Assembly: GCA_944364005.1 (NCBI GenBank)
Contig: CALVVW010000011.1
Span: 1 to 30,375, forward strand
Length of the DNA stretch: 30,375 nt
Direction: 5' to 3'
DNA from: an uncultured Bacilli bacterium
Lineage (GTDB): Bacteria > Bacillota_I > Bacilli_A > RF39 > UBA660
How positions within the stretch are numbered: the stretch's first letter is position 1; each line of letters opens with the position of its first letter. Positions 23,544-30,375 of the stretch are shown here, piece after piece. The position numbers and the translations under genes were made by a program. The notes beneath the pieces were generated by a model. It saw nothing but the letters and a program-made list of their open reading frames with translations. It ran no database searches and was not told the origin of the DNA.

Positions 23544-23581
23544 ATAATGGTAAGTTTCATCGCTTACCATTATCTTTTTTT
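23544..23581 (+). terminator. Terminator-like hairpin with a plus-strand T-tract
   Basis: A perfect 11-bp stem ATAATGGTAAG / CTTACCATTAT (23544-23554 with 23563-23573) and 8-base loop, then CTTTTTTT on plus. No plus-strand gene is seen upstream, so it is either a relic or an end for an unannotated transcript. Confidence 0.7.
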
Positions 23582-23639
23582 GAAAAATATTACCTAATTA
23601 TTACCTAAAAAATTTTTAAAGTTCTAAAACCCTTGTAAA

Positions 23640-23669
23640 ATAAATAAAAAATGGAGCCTTTCGGCTCCT
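23640..23669 (-). terminator. Terminator of the OLD/UvrD/DUF3800 operon
   Basis: Minus-strand GGAGCC-GAAA-GGCTCC (23663-23668 with 23653-23658), a GNRA-type loop, followed by ATTTTTTATTT. It lies about 195 bases beyond the stop at 23864 and is the first good terminator after it. Confidence 0.75.
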
Positions 23670-23780
23670 TCAGGGGGTCAAATAAAATTAGTCATGCAAA
23701 TTTATAAATATTATATAATTTCTTATAAAATAAGACTTTTATTACTATTCACTTTTAACTATACAATGACTATTTTTAAT

Positions 23781-23835
23781 ACTTTTGGTACCTAGCTGGG
23801 TACCTATTTTTTTTGTATGAACTTTTGGGTACCTA
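23781..23835. repeat. GGTACC-containing direct repeats
   Basis: ACTTTTGGTACCTA (23781-23794) recurs as ACTTTTGGGTACCTA (23821-23835), with a third GGGTACCTA at 23798-23806. Each contains the palindrome GGTACC, so the first two can also fold as a hairpin. It lies about 30 bases beyond the stop of the DUF3800-like gene. Role unknown. Confidence 0.6.
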
Positions 23836-23863
23836 AACAAATATTAATAATTTATATATTTTT

Positions 23864-25042
23864 TTAAATAAATTCTTGTTCTCTCTCTAATCTTTTTATT
23901 TCATATTCTACTTTGAAAATAATTTCGTTATTACATTTTTCAGCATGATCTTTTATTGTTGTTGCTTTATATTCTCCATAACTATCAAAATTGTCAAAAT
24001 AATATATTAACTCTATAAACACAACAAACAAGTCAAAATATATGCTGACAAAACTTGCGTAATACAAATTCATATATTTTTTTATAAATCTTGCTACTTT
24101 TTTATATAAATAAAACTGTTTCTCATTGACACTAAACCATTCTTCAGGTAGTAAATGCCTTTCTTTATATGGAATATCTGGATTATTATATGTTGCTTCA
24201 TATATGGCTCTCATCATTCTAGAAATAAATCCGCAAAACAAATCTGACATTCGTATTCCTGGTGATGTTTTCGAATCCATTTGTTTACTATTTAAAAATC
24301 CTGCTTGTTTTGCACATCTAATAATCTTATTACTTCCCTCTTTATCAATTATTAAATCAATTGATTTAATATTTAATTCTTTAGTTAATAAATTTAAACC
24401 TATATAAGTAGGCAAATAATTAAATTCAAAAGTGATTGATGCAGTATCAATCATATTTAAAAACATAATAATCTCATTCATAGCATTATTTTCTAATTCT
24501 TTTAGCGGAATATTGCCATTAATTTTCATTTGATTTTTAAAGAAATCTATTAAATCATTAAGTAGTTGATTATTTTTTTTCATTATATCATCTATAACAT
24601 TTTGTGGCTTATAAACATTTATTGCTTTAGTAATGCTGTAGATAACTGCTTTTGTATTTAAAATACACGAACTCTTAAATTTACATTTTGAAAGCAAATA
24701 TTCAAGTTTATCTATTACAGATATATAATATATAATGTTATATTGATTTAATAATTCAAAAAAATCACTATACATTTGGGTAGCATTATTGTTAAATGAT
24801 GCTAAACCATATTGGTAATTTTTATGTTTAACAATATCACTTTTTAATTCTTCTACTGTAAATAAACTTTTATATTTATTTTCGAACTTCTCATAGTGCT
24901 TAAAAATTTCATGTTTATTTATTTTTTCAAATCCTAATCCCGTACTAACATAAGAATTAAAATAATTTGTGTCTTTTAAACTGTTTTTTGTAATATTTCT
25001 AGTATGAAAGGATTCATCGAAATAAAAATAACAATTTCTCAT
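23864..25042 (-). CDS. DUF3800-like protein, third gene of the OLD/UvrD operon
   Basis: A 392-residue protein. CYFYFDES (4-11) at the N-terminus, IDLIIDKEGS near 230 and SKTSPGIRMSDLFCGFISR near 260 follow the DUF3800 pattern: a DES at the start, a middle acidic strand, then a D/S-x-G-I-x-x-(S/A)D helix. These acidic residues form an RNase H-like metal site, so a nuclease role is expected. The C-terminal 120 residues contain a Tyr/Phe-rich, partly hydrophobic stretch (about 325-355) and are not recognised. AGGTGG precedes the ATG, 10 bases after the helicase stop. In this setting a defence function is likely; the family match is by motif and moderately sure. Confidence 0.65.
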   Translation of the reverse strand: MRNCYFYFDESFHTRNITKNSLKDTNYFNSYVSTGLGFEKINKHEIFKHYEKFENKYKSLFTVEELKSDIVKHKNYQYGLASFNNNATQMYSDFFELLNQYNIIYYISVIDKLEYLLSKCKFKSSCILNTKAVIYSITKAINVYKPQNVIDDIMKKNNQLLNDLIDFFKNQMKINGNIPLKELENNAMNEIIMFLNMIDTASITFEFNYLPTYIGLNLLTKELNIKSIDLIIDKEGSNKIIRCAKQAGFLNSKQMDSKTSPGIRMSDLFCGFISRMMRAIYEATYNNPDIPYKERHLLPEEWFSVNEKQFYLYKKVARFIKKYMNLYYASFVSIYFDLFVVFIELIYYFDNFDSYGEYKATTIKDHAEKCNNEIIFKVEYEIKRLEREQEFI

Positions 25043-25052
25043 ACTTTACCAC

Positions 25053-26078
25053 CTATTTCTTAAGTTTTATCGTAGTATAAACATTTTTCTTTGTTCTAGT
25101 TATAGCAGTATAATAATTTTTAACATTTAAAGTATTTCCAATTATAACTATATCATTTTCTATTGTACTTCCTTTTGCTGATCTAATTGTATTTTTTGGT
25201 CCTAACCAATTATTCACTATGTCTGCAATTTTTCCACTTTTCTGACTATATAAAAGTGTTCTCTCTCCATCATCTAATTTATGGATATTTTCAATTTCAA
25301 TTTTTTCCACCTTACTATTGTTATCAGTTCCATAAATTTGAATACCCAAATTATTCCTAATCCATTCACAATTAGCTTCTGGACATCTATAACTTTTATT
25401 TTGGGTACAATCTGCATCTAATGTTGCAAACCAATCTCCTCCACAATTAATATTTTGATTGTCATCACCTAATAAAATTAATTTTATATCTGTATTATAT
25501 ATAATCTTAGCAAAAACTTCTCTATATCCATTTAAATCTTGTGCTTCATCAATTAATATATAAGAAAATCTAGAGCTTATTAAATCTAATATCTCACTTT
25601 CATAATTTTTTAATAAATATAGGGATAATTCCTCTCTAAGCTTATCTGTTAGTCTTAACTCTGTTTTTGCAAATATATATTTTATAGTTTTACTATTTGG
25701 AAAATTTCCCATCATGTGTAATTGTTCATTTGTAACAGTCAAGTCAATACCTGTTTCCTTTCCATGATTACAAATCTTGCCGTCTTCTTTTATGTGTATA
25801 TTTAAAATACCAATTAAATGTTTTGGTAAATTTTTTGTATCAATAAATTTCACTTTAGAACCTGATGCAACCAATGGAATAACAGAACTAAATTTAGGAA
25901 GCAGGAAGCTTAAAAAAAACGAATCTATTGTTTTTGCCAAAAAGCCACTATTTTTTACATCTTTAACTACACTATTGGTAAAAGCCAAATATATTCCATT
26001 TTTGTTTTCTTTTAAGTATTTTTGAGAGTATGTTGTTTTGCCACCACCAGCAACAAATTTAATTACCTTTGAACTCAT
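25053..26078 (-). CDS. Compact UvrD-like superfamily 1 helicase (GajB-like)
   Basis: A 341-residue protein with the SF1A motif set: Walker A AGGGKTT (10-16), AKTIDSFF (motif Ib), ILIDEAQDL (motif II), LILLGDDNQNI (motif III), NKSYRCPEA (motif IV), RSAKGSTIENDIVII (motif V) and YYTAITRTKKNVY (motif VI). It is much shorter than UvrD (about 700) and shorter than Gabija GajB (about 500), so the accessory domains are reduced. It probably senses or moves on DNA ends for the OLD nuclease. Start: the ATG at 26078 has AAGGA 8 bases upstream; an in-frame TTG two codons earlier is less likely. It overlaps the OLD gene by 20 bases. Confidence 0.82.
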   Translation of the reverse strand: MSSKVIKFVAGGGKTTYSQKYLKENKNGIYLAFTNSVVKDVKNSGFLAKTIDSFFLSFLLPKFSSVIPLVASGSKVKFIDTKNLPKHLIGILNIHIKEDGKICNHGKETGIDLTVTNEQLHMMGNFPNSKTIKYIFAKTELRLTDKLREELSLYLLKNYESEILDLISSRFSYILIDEAQDLNGYREVFAKIIYNTDIKLILLGDDNQNINCGGDWFATLDADCTQNKSYRCPEANCEWIRNNLGIQIYGTDNNSKVEKIEIENIHKLDDGERTLLYSQKSGKIADIVNNWLGPKNTIRSAKGSTIENDIVIIGNTLNVKNYYTAITRTKKNVYTTIKLKK

Positions 26079-27513
26079 CTTCAATATCCTTCATTATATG
26101 CCAATCCGAAAGATTAACATTATTTTCTATTAATTTTTCAACTATTTCTGTTTTTTTATGTTCTTTTGCTATAAAAATTGTTGAGTGCTTTTTATGTGGA
26201 CATAACAAACTGGTATACTCATCTAAATATCCATTATTATATAAATCGGTTTCTAATGTATTTTCTATTTCCAATAGTTTAATTCGTTTAGAGCCGCATA
26301 ATTCTTTTAAGTGATTAAATCTTGGTGATGATTCTAAGTTATCAGATAACGCTTTATCATTATCACTTACTACTATTATTTTTTTATCTAAAAAACTTGC
26401 TAATTCAATATATGGCTCAAACATAACACCTGAAACGTTCACTATAGTCCAATTTCTATTATTTTTGTATAAATAATTGTTTAATAATAATTCTTCTGTA
26501 TATCCTTCAACCAATATAACATTATCAGAAAGTATTAGTTCACTTCTACCAGGATGTAAAAAGATATTTAATTTTTGCTGATTTTTTGAACTTAATTCTG
26601 ATAATCTTTTCCCAGAGATATCCAATAGTTCTTCCATTTTCAATTCATTAATTACTACTGCAGAATGTGTTGTAGCAATAATCATCGTATTAGTAATTTC
26701 TCGTAATTCTCTAATAAGAGTTCTGATTAATGAAGGGTGTAAATGGTTTTCTATTTCATCAATTAGTATAATATTATATTTTTCACTCAAAGTATTAAGA
26801 ATTATATTAGCAATACTTTTATATCCTGATCCAATTTTATAGTTATGAGCTTTATCTCCCATACTATTATCAACAATATATACTCTTTCATTGGAAAACT
26901 TTGGGTCTGTTATTTCTATATCCAAATTTTGATTAAACTTACTACAAAAGGCTTGAAATTCATCAATTTTTTTACTCATTTCTTTTCTAATTGCTGCTTT
27001 AGATTCTTTTTTTAATTCTACATATTTTTCTTCTGAATCAACAAAATTTGAAATACCTGTAGTTAAGTCATCAGTATATATATCTTCTATGCGCAATAAT
27101 GGAATAGTATATAAATTAGGAATTTTAGGATCATCTCTTAAAATATCAAAATCTATATTGCTTCCATTTAAATAATTAATTTCCTTTACATATCTATCAC
27201 TTTGAGTTTTTCTAATTATAACCATAAATCCACATTTTTTTTCTAACTTTTCATCTTCAAAATTTAAACTAGGAATAGAATCTGGTTCTAATTCTATTTT
27301 AATGATAATGGGCAAATTATCATTACTGTCTTTAAAATCGCTTTTACTTATTCTGTAATAATCACTAGTAATAGTGGAAAATGCAATTTTTATTCCATCT
27401 AATAAATTTGTTTTCCCCGAATTATTTTTTCCCACTATTACAGTTAAATTTTTATTAAATTCATATTTTCCTTCCAGATTTCTAAAATTTTTAAATTCAA
27501 TACTTTTAATCAT
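26059..27513 (-). CDS. OLD-family ATPase with TOPRIM nuclease domain (GajA-like)
   Basis: A 484-residue protein. The N-terminal ABC-like ATPase has Walker A GKNNSGKT (28-35), the signature-like GSGYKS (228-233), Walker B IILIDE (248-253) followed by HLHP, and the H-loop TTHS (281-284). The C-terminal TOPRIM nuclease has ILVEGYTEE (Glu336) and VVSDNDKA (Asp384/Asp386). With a UvrD-like helicase directly downstream this is a class 2 OLD pair, the arrangement of the Gabija anti-phage system, in which GajA nicks DNA when nucleotide pools fall. It is about 100 residues shorter than the reference GajA. AGGAG lies 9 bases before the ATG. A terminator separates it from the AlwI-Mrr unit, so it has its own promoter, perhaps overlapping that terminator. 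Confidence 0.85.
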   Translation of the reverse strand: MIKSIEFKNFRNLEGKYEFNKNLTVIVGKNNSGKTNLLDGIKIAFSTITSDYYRISKSDFKDSNDNLPIIIKIELEPDSIPSLNFEDEKLEKKCGFMVIIRKTQSDRYVKEINYLNGSNIDFDILRDDPKIPNLYTIPLLRIEDIYTDDLTTGISNFVDSEEKYVELKKESKAAIRKEMSKKIDEFQAFCSKFNQNLDIEITDPKFSNERVYIVDNSMGDKAHNYKIGSGYKSIANIILNTLSEKYNIILIDEIENHLHPSLIRTLIRELREITNTMIIATTHSAVVINELKMEELLDISGKRLSELSSKNQQKLNIFLHPGRSELILSDNVILVEGYTEELLLNNYLYKNNRNWTIVNVSGVMFEPYIELASFLDKKIIVVSDNDKALSDNLESSPRFNHLKELCGSKRIKLLEIENTLETDLYNNGYLDEYTSLLCPHKKHSTIFIAKEHKKTEIVEKLIENNVNLSDWHIMKDIEDEFKGN

Positions 27514-27543
27514 ACTGTACTACTCCTATCTTTTATATAAGAA

Positions 27544-27591
27544 ATAAAAAAACGCCAACACAAAAACTTATTAAATAATCCTGTACTAGCG
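27544..27591 (-). terminator. Terminator between the AlwI-Mrr and OLD operons
   Basis: Minus-strand CGCTAGTACA and TGTGTTGGCG (27582-27591 with 27553-27562) pair over 10 bases, with three G-U pairs, before TTTTTTT. The 19-base loop is long. A TTGTGT or TTGGCG followed by TATATA in the tail could start the OLD operon. Confidence 0.65.
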
Positions 27592-27610
27592 CTTATATAT
27601 ATTTTTATAA

Positions 27611-28447
27611 TCATTTTAATTTTATAAAAATTTGATTATCATAAAATCTCCATAGTGCTTTTTTGCTTGTAATAACATTTTCACTTGAAATAAGTCCATA
27701 ATCTCTATACATTTTAGAGATTCCTCCTGAAAAATAATTTCGTCCTTTAATAAAGATTGAAAAAAAGGCTTCATCTTCAAATAAGATTTTATACTTTTTT
27801 CTATCCTCAAGTAAATTTGCTATTTTTGATGGTACTGATAATATTCGAGCTCTTACATCATTTTCCGTTATTTCTTTTTCTATAAATTCTTGATTAACAA
27901 ATTGCCTATTATCTATATTTATATTTTCTGACTCTGCTGAAATTAATTCTTCTTCATTGATATAGTCTTTTAATTCTTCTGGACTAAACTTAGGCTCAAA
28001 AGTGAAACCTATGCCATTTTCAATACAACTTCTTAGTAAAGTTTTTCCATCAACTAATGTTACCGGTTTTGACGGATCATTTGAGGCTTCGTTTATAACA
28101 TCTTTTGTAAATTCAGAAGTGGTTATTAACATCCCTTTATGTCCGAATGGAATTACTCCTTTTAACTCACGAAGTACATTAACATTAACTTTGTTTGTTT
28201 TATACCTTTTAGCCTGAATATAATATTCTATAGAGTCAGAATTACTAAAATCTCCAATTCCATTACGTAAAGCCTTTAAATCTATACCACCATCTTTACT
28301 CCTTTTTGTAATTTGAATTTCATCTAATCCCAATTTTCTTAAATATAATTTTAAAAAATCTTCAAATTCATATCCTGTAGCAAAACATTTATAAAATTCA
28401 CTTAAATATTTTTCAATCTTGGCATCATCTAACTCATTTATTTTCAT
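27611..28447 (-). CDS. Mrr-like restriction endonuclease
   Basis: A 278-residue protein. Residues 20-150 are an Mrr-type PD-(D/E)xK nuclease: GYEFEDFL with Glu28, RSKDGGIDL with Asp56, and YIQAKRY with Gln78/Lys80, then the helix DVINEA. VLRELKG and GMLITTSEFT are the usual strand-helix partners. The C-terminal 120 residues (SENINIDNRQF onward) form a separate unrecognised domain. Mrr relatives cut methylated or foreign DNA. AAGGAGT precedes the ATG, 15 bases after the AlwI stop, so it belongs to the restriction-modification operon; that is unusual, since AlwI-type systems normally need only one nuclease. Two possible roles are cleavage of modified phage DNA or completion of a nick. Confidence 0.82.
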   Translation of the reverse strand: MKINELDDAKIEKYLSEFYKCFATGYEFEDFLKLYLRKLGLDEIQITKRSKDGGIDLKALRNGIGDFSNSDSIEYYIQAKRYKTNKVNVNVLRELKGVIPFGHKGMLITTSEFTKDVINEASNDPSKPVTLVDGKTLLRSCIENGIGFTFEPKFSPEELKDYINEEELISAESENINIDNRQFVNQEFIEKEITENDVRARILSVPSKIANLLEDRKKYKILFEDEAFFSIFIKGRNYFSGGISKMYRDYGLISSENVITSKKALWRFYDNQIFIKLK

Positions 28448-28462
28448 ATTTGATACTCCTTA

Positions 28463-30241
28463 CTATACATATAGCTTTTTCCATTCTTTGATTACCTTAA
28501 AACAATTATTATTCCATTCTTGATAATTAGCTGACTCTTTTGCTTTAATATGAATTTGCTTTATTAATTCAATAAAATTATTTATATTAAGATTTTTATC
28601 ATATATAAAACTTGTAATATCCTTATATTGCTCAATTGTGAAAGGTATTACTGGAACAGGTTTACCCATCCAACTTTCTTTGTTTAATATAAAAAATTGC
28701 CAGTTAGTTCTAACATTTATTGCTTTTGAAATAAATAATCCATATACATTTTTATTTTTTTCTTTATCTATAAATTTTAAAACATGATCTATAACACTTG
28801 ATCCTTCATGTTCCCATTGTTGAACACCGCTCATTAATGAAACTTCTGGAATTAATACATCATCGCTAGTATATAACTCTATATCTGGTGTATTATTTTT
28901 TCCCGGAGCAAAACTTTTTGGAGTTAAATCTTCTTCTATATCAAAATTCCTTTTTACAACTTTTTTTCCATTTATTGCCACTAATGATTTCCAGGTATTA
29001 CATTCTAGCCATAATGCAGCCATATCTTCATTACCAGAAACAATATCATTAAATTTTTCAATTATTTCTTTTCTACTTTCAAATCCTTGTGATAAATATT
29101 TTACAAAAATATTTTCATTTAGACTTGTTATTTGCTTAATCAAATCTTCTTCAAACAATTTTAATTCGCTTGATGTGTTTATTGATTGAACTTTAGAATA
29201 TAGCTCATTTTCATTTAATTTTAACTCTAAAGAATATTTTTCGTTTACAATGTGTATAGTTTTATTTAATAAATCAATTTTATCGATTATTAAATTTTTC
29301 CTTTCATCTTCATTTTCCCATGGCAAAATAATATTATCCGTATTTCCAAACCAATCCATATATTCATCTAAGCTTGATGTTTCAATTGTATGATAATTGT
29401 ATTTCTCATTTAATAACTCAACTTTTTTTCTAGAATGTTCTGCAATTCTAATTTTAGAGTAATTTCCTCTACCAGAAACATCAAATAAATTAGTAAATTC
29501 TAACGATCTACTAATTGCATCACCCATAGTAAATAAGGTTTTTATGTCTCCATCTTTTGGAAAATTAAAATTAGATTCTGCAATATTTCTAAATATTACT
29601 TCACATTTTATTCTATCGTTTTTGTTTTCTAATTGATTATATTTTTCTCTAAATTGTGTAATAGAATCTTGTAGCAAATTGTAATCTGAATTGTCGTCAC
29701 ATAAAAATAAATAGGCCAATTCATATCTATTTATGTATTCTAAATTAATTAATAACTTTATTATTAAATTTAGTGGATAAACCCTTTTACCTTTTTCTAT
29801 TTTTCTTCCAAAACCTGTGCATAATGAAGGAAAATTTATTTTTAATAATTGCTTTAGTAACATTTCTCCATCAAATCTATCAATTTCAATTAACTTTCCT
29901 GCTTTAGTAATTTTTATGTTACCACTAGTATCTACGTAACCAAAGCCAAAAAATTTATAGGTTGCTAAGTCGTTTCTTGCGTTACTTTCTGAATCGGCAG
30001 AAGCATCTAGAGTACCATTTAAATAATCAAAATATGTTATTCCATATATTGGTGATGAAATATCCTCGTTTTTCTGCGCATTAAAGTAATATTCTCTGCG
30101 TATAGGATGTATTTTATATCCATTTCTACTAAGTTTACCATTAGTATAATTCCAATTTTCATTTTCCAGATTTGCAAAACTTTTAAACCATTGCAAAGTT
30201 TTTATTATACTTCTTGGCTTTGTTCTCCATCCCCAACTCAT
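28463..30241 (-). CDS. AlwI-family type IIS restriction endonuclease
   Basis: A 592-residue protein. The family's C-terminal catalytic block is clear: NTPDIELY (Asp453), LIPEVSL (Glu466), GVQQWEHEG and VIDHVLKF. This PD-x-ExS layout lacks the usual Lys, as in other AlwI/PleI/MlyI relatives. The N-terminal DNA-recognition half contains FFGFGYVD, ITKAGKLI and several Tyr/Arg-rich helices. AlwI cuts outside the asymmetric GGATC site, but the site of this enzyme cannot be inferred. AGGAG lies 8 bases before the ATG, 11 bases after the stop of an adenine methylase, so the two form a restriction-modification system with the Mrr-like gene downstream. Confidence 0.85.
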   Translation of the reverse strand: MSWGWRTKPRSIIKTLQWFKSFANLENENWNYTNGKLSRNGYKIHPIRREYYFNAQKNEDISSPIYGITYFDYLNGTLDASADSESNARNDLATYKFFGFGYVDTSGNIKITKAGKLIEIDRFDGEMLLKQLLKINFPSLCTGFGRKIEKGKRVYPLNLIIKLLINLEYINRYELAYLFLCDDNSDYNLLQDSITQFREKYNQLENKNDRIKCEVIFRNIAESNFNFPKDGDIKTLFTMGDAISRSLEFTNLFDVSGRGNYSKIRIAEHSRKKVELLNEKYNYHTIETSSLDEYMDWFGNTDNIILPWENEDERKNLIIDKIDLLNKTIHIVNEKYSLELKLNENELYSKVQSINTSSELKLFEEDLIKQITSLNENIFVKYLSQGFESRKEIIEKFNDIVSGNEDMAALWLECNTWKSLVAINGKKVVKRNFDIEEDLTPKSFAPGKNNTPDIELYTSDDVLIPEVSLMSGVQQWEHEGSSVIDHVLKFIDKEKNKNVYGLFISKAINVRTNWQFFILNKESWMGKPVPVIPFTIEQYKDITSFIYDKNLNINNFIELIKQIHIKAKESANYQEWNNNCFKVIKEWKKLYV

Positions 30242-30252
30242 ACATTCATCTC

Positions 30253-30375
30253 CTATATCTCATAATTAGTTATTAATAAATGTTCAACATCTTTGTCATT
30301 TCTATTCATAAAACTTACTAAATATCTTTTATCAAACTTTTTTATATAAAAACCATTATCTTTATACAAATTATA
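30253..30375 (-). CDS. DNA adenine methyltransferase, C-terminal 40 residues (partial)
   Basis: An open frame enters from beyond the window edge and reads YIKKFDKRYLVSFMNRND, then VEHLLITNYEI and TAG. The ending LLITNY is the characteristic tail of D12/Dam-like adenine methylases. It lies 11 bases before the AlwI-type nuclease, exactly where its protective methylase is expected. Only the 3' end is present, so motif I and DPPY cannot be checked. A second methylase may lie further upstream, since asymmetric sites often need two. Confidence 0.75.
   Translation of the reverse strand, partial: YNLYKDNGFYIKKFDKRYLVSFMNRNDKDVEHLLITNYEI

Larger units (their letters stand above)
23132..23863. other. 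Gene-poor junction with relics, hairpins and GGTACC repeats
   Basis: The 732-base stretch separates the chromosomal-looking sortase region from the defence island. It holds a minus-strand gene relic (23170-23328), a short integrase-like tail (23477-23539), a plus-strand terminator (23544-23581), a minus-strand terminator (23640-23669), paired ATTACCTA repeats near 23590-23610, and three GGTACC sites at 23787-23834. The rest is AT-rich and featureless. No tRNA or intact integrase is present, so a boundary role is inference. Confidence 0.5.

Noticed and set aside
23653..23668. GGAGCC-TTTC-GGCTCC hairpin as an attachment site
   Set aside because: It is better explained as the intrinsic terminator of the operon to its right, with a T-rich tail on the minus strand.
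1..30375. CRISPR arrays, tRNA/rRNA genes and insertion sequences
   Set aside because: No regularly spaced repeats, no cloverleaf with a GTTCRA-type arm and no intact transposase or integrase was found on either strand by reading.
1..30375. Mycoplasma-like code with TGA as Trp
   Set aside because: TGA ends real genes (thymidine kinase, thioredoxin-like, sirtuin), and Trp is encoded by TGG throughout.

Overview
This window is low-GC Firmicutes DNA, probably from a gut member of the Bacilli (Erysipelotrichia- or RF39-like). The base composition is strongly AT-rich, ribosome binding sites are canonical AGGAGG-like, several promoters are TTGACA/TATAAT with 16-18 bp spacers, and there are intrinsic terminators, a class B sortase with its substrate, and Gram-positive surface-protein architecture. 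TGA is used as an ordinary stop (for example at the thymidine kinase / ATPase junction), so the code is standard and not mycoplasma-like. The species assignment is inference. Almost every gene lies on the minus strand; the only plus-strand gene is a membrane protein at 9406-10692.

Right to left in minus-strand transcription order. (1) 30375-23864 is a defence island. It opens with the 3' end of an adenine DNA methyltransferase, followed by an AlwI-type restriction endonuclease and an Mrr-like nuclease, and closes with a terminator. A second operon follows: an OLD-family ATPase/TOPRIM nuclease, a compact UvrD-like helicase (together Gabija-like) and a DUF3800-like protein. (2) 23863-23132 is a gene-poor junction with gene relics, hairpins and GGTACC repeats that may mark the edge of an inserted element. 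(3) 23131-19278 holds a DUF3419-like methyltransferase-fold protein, sortase B, an NPETSDG-anchored surface protein and a sigma-70 family factor. (4) 18870-14804 holds a second restriction-modification pair (DPPY methylase plus HNH nuclease), followed by an alpha/beta hydrolase and a family 2 glycosyltransferase. (5) 14735-11930 is a four-gene operon with its own strong promoter: two unknown proteins, a Sir2 deacylase and a third unknown. (6) 11891-11158 is a strong promoter, a GC-enriched leader RNA ending in a terminator-like hairpin, and a protein with a Spo0A-C-like region. (7) 9405-9116 is a divergent promoter region with three copies of a TTTAGGAAAAAT box, between the plus-strand membrane protein and a GNAT pair. 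(8) 8086-5655 is a nucleotide/NAD-flavoured operon: an NrtR-like Nudix-winged-helix protein with a palindrome inside its own promoter, thymidine kinase, and an ATPase-CYTH fusion. (9) 5592-117 holds a CDF metal exporter (probably Mn), a membrane-bound XRE regulator, an arylsulfotransferase-thioredoxin pair, a DUF5662 protein and a uracil-DNA-glycosylase-like protein.

The strongest leads for something undescribed are the leader RNA at 11741-11856, the three-gene OLD/UvrD/DUF3800 operon beside the AlwI-Mrr module, the Sir2 operon with three unrecognised partners, and the self-contained NrtR-like promoter/operator. No tRNA, rRNA, CRISPR array or intact transposase was found.
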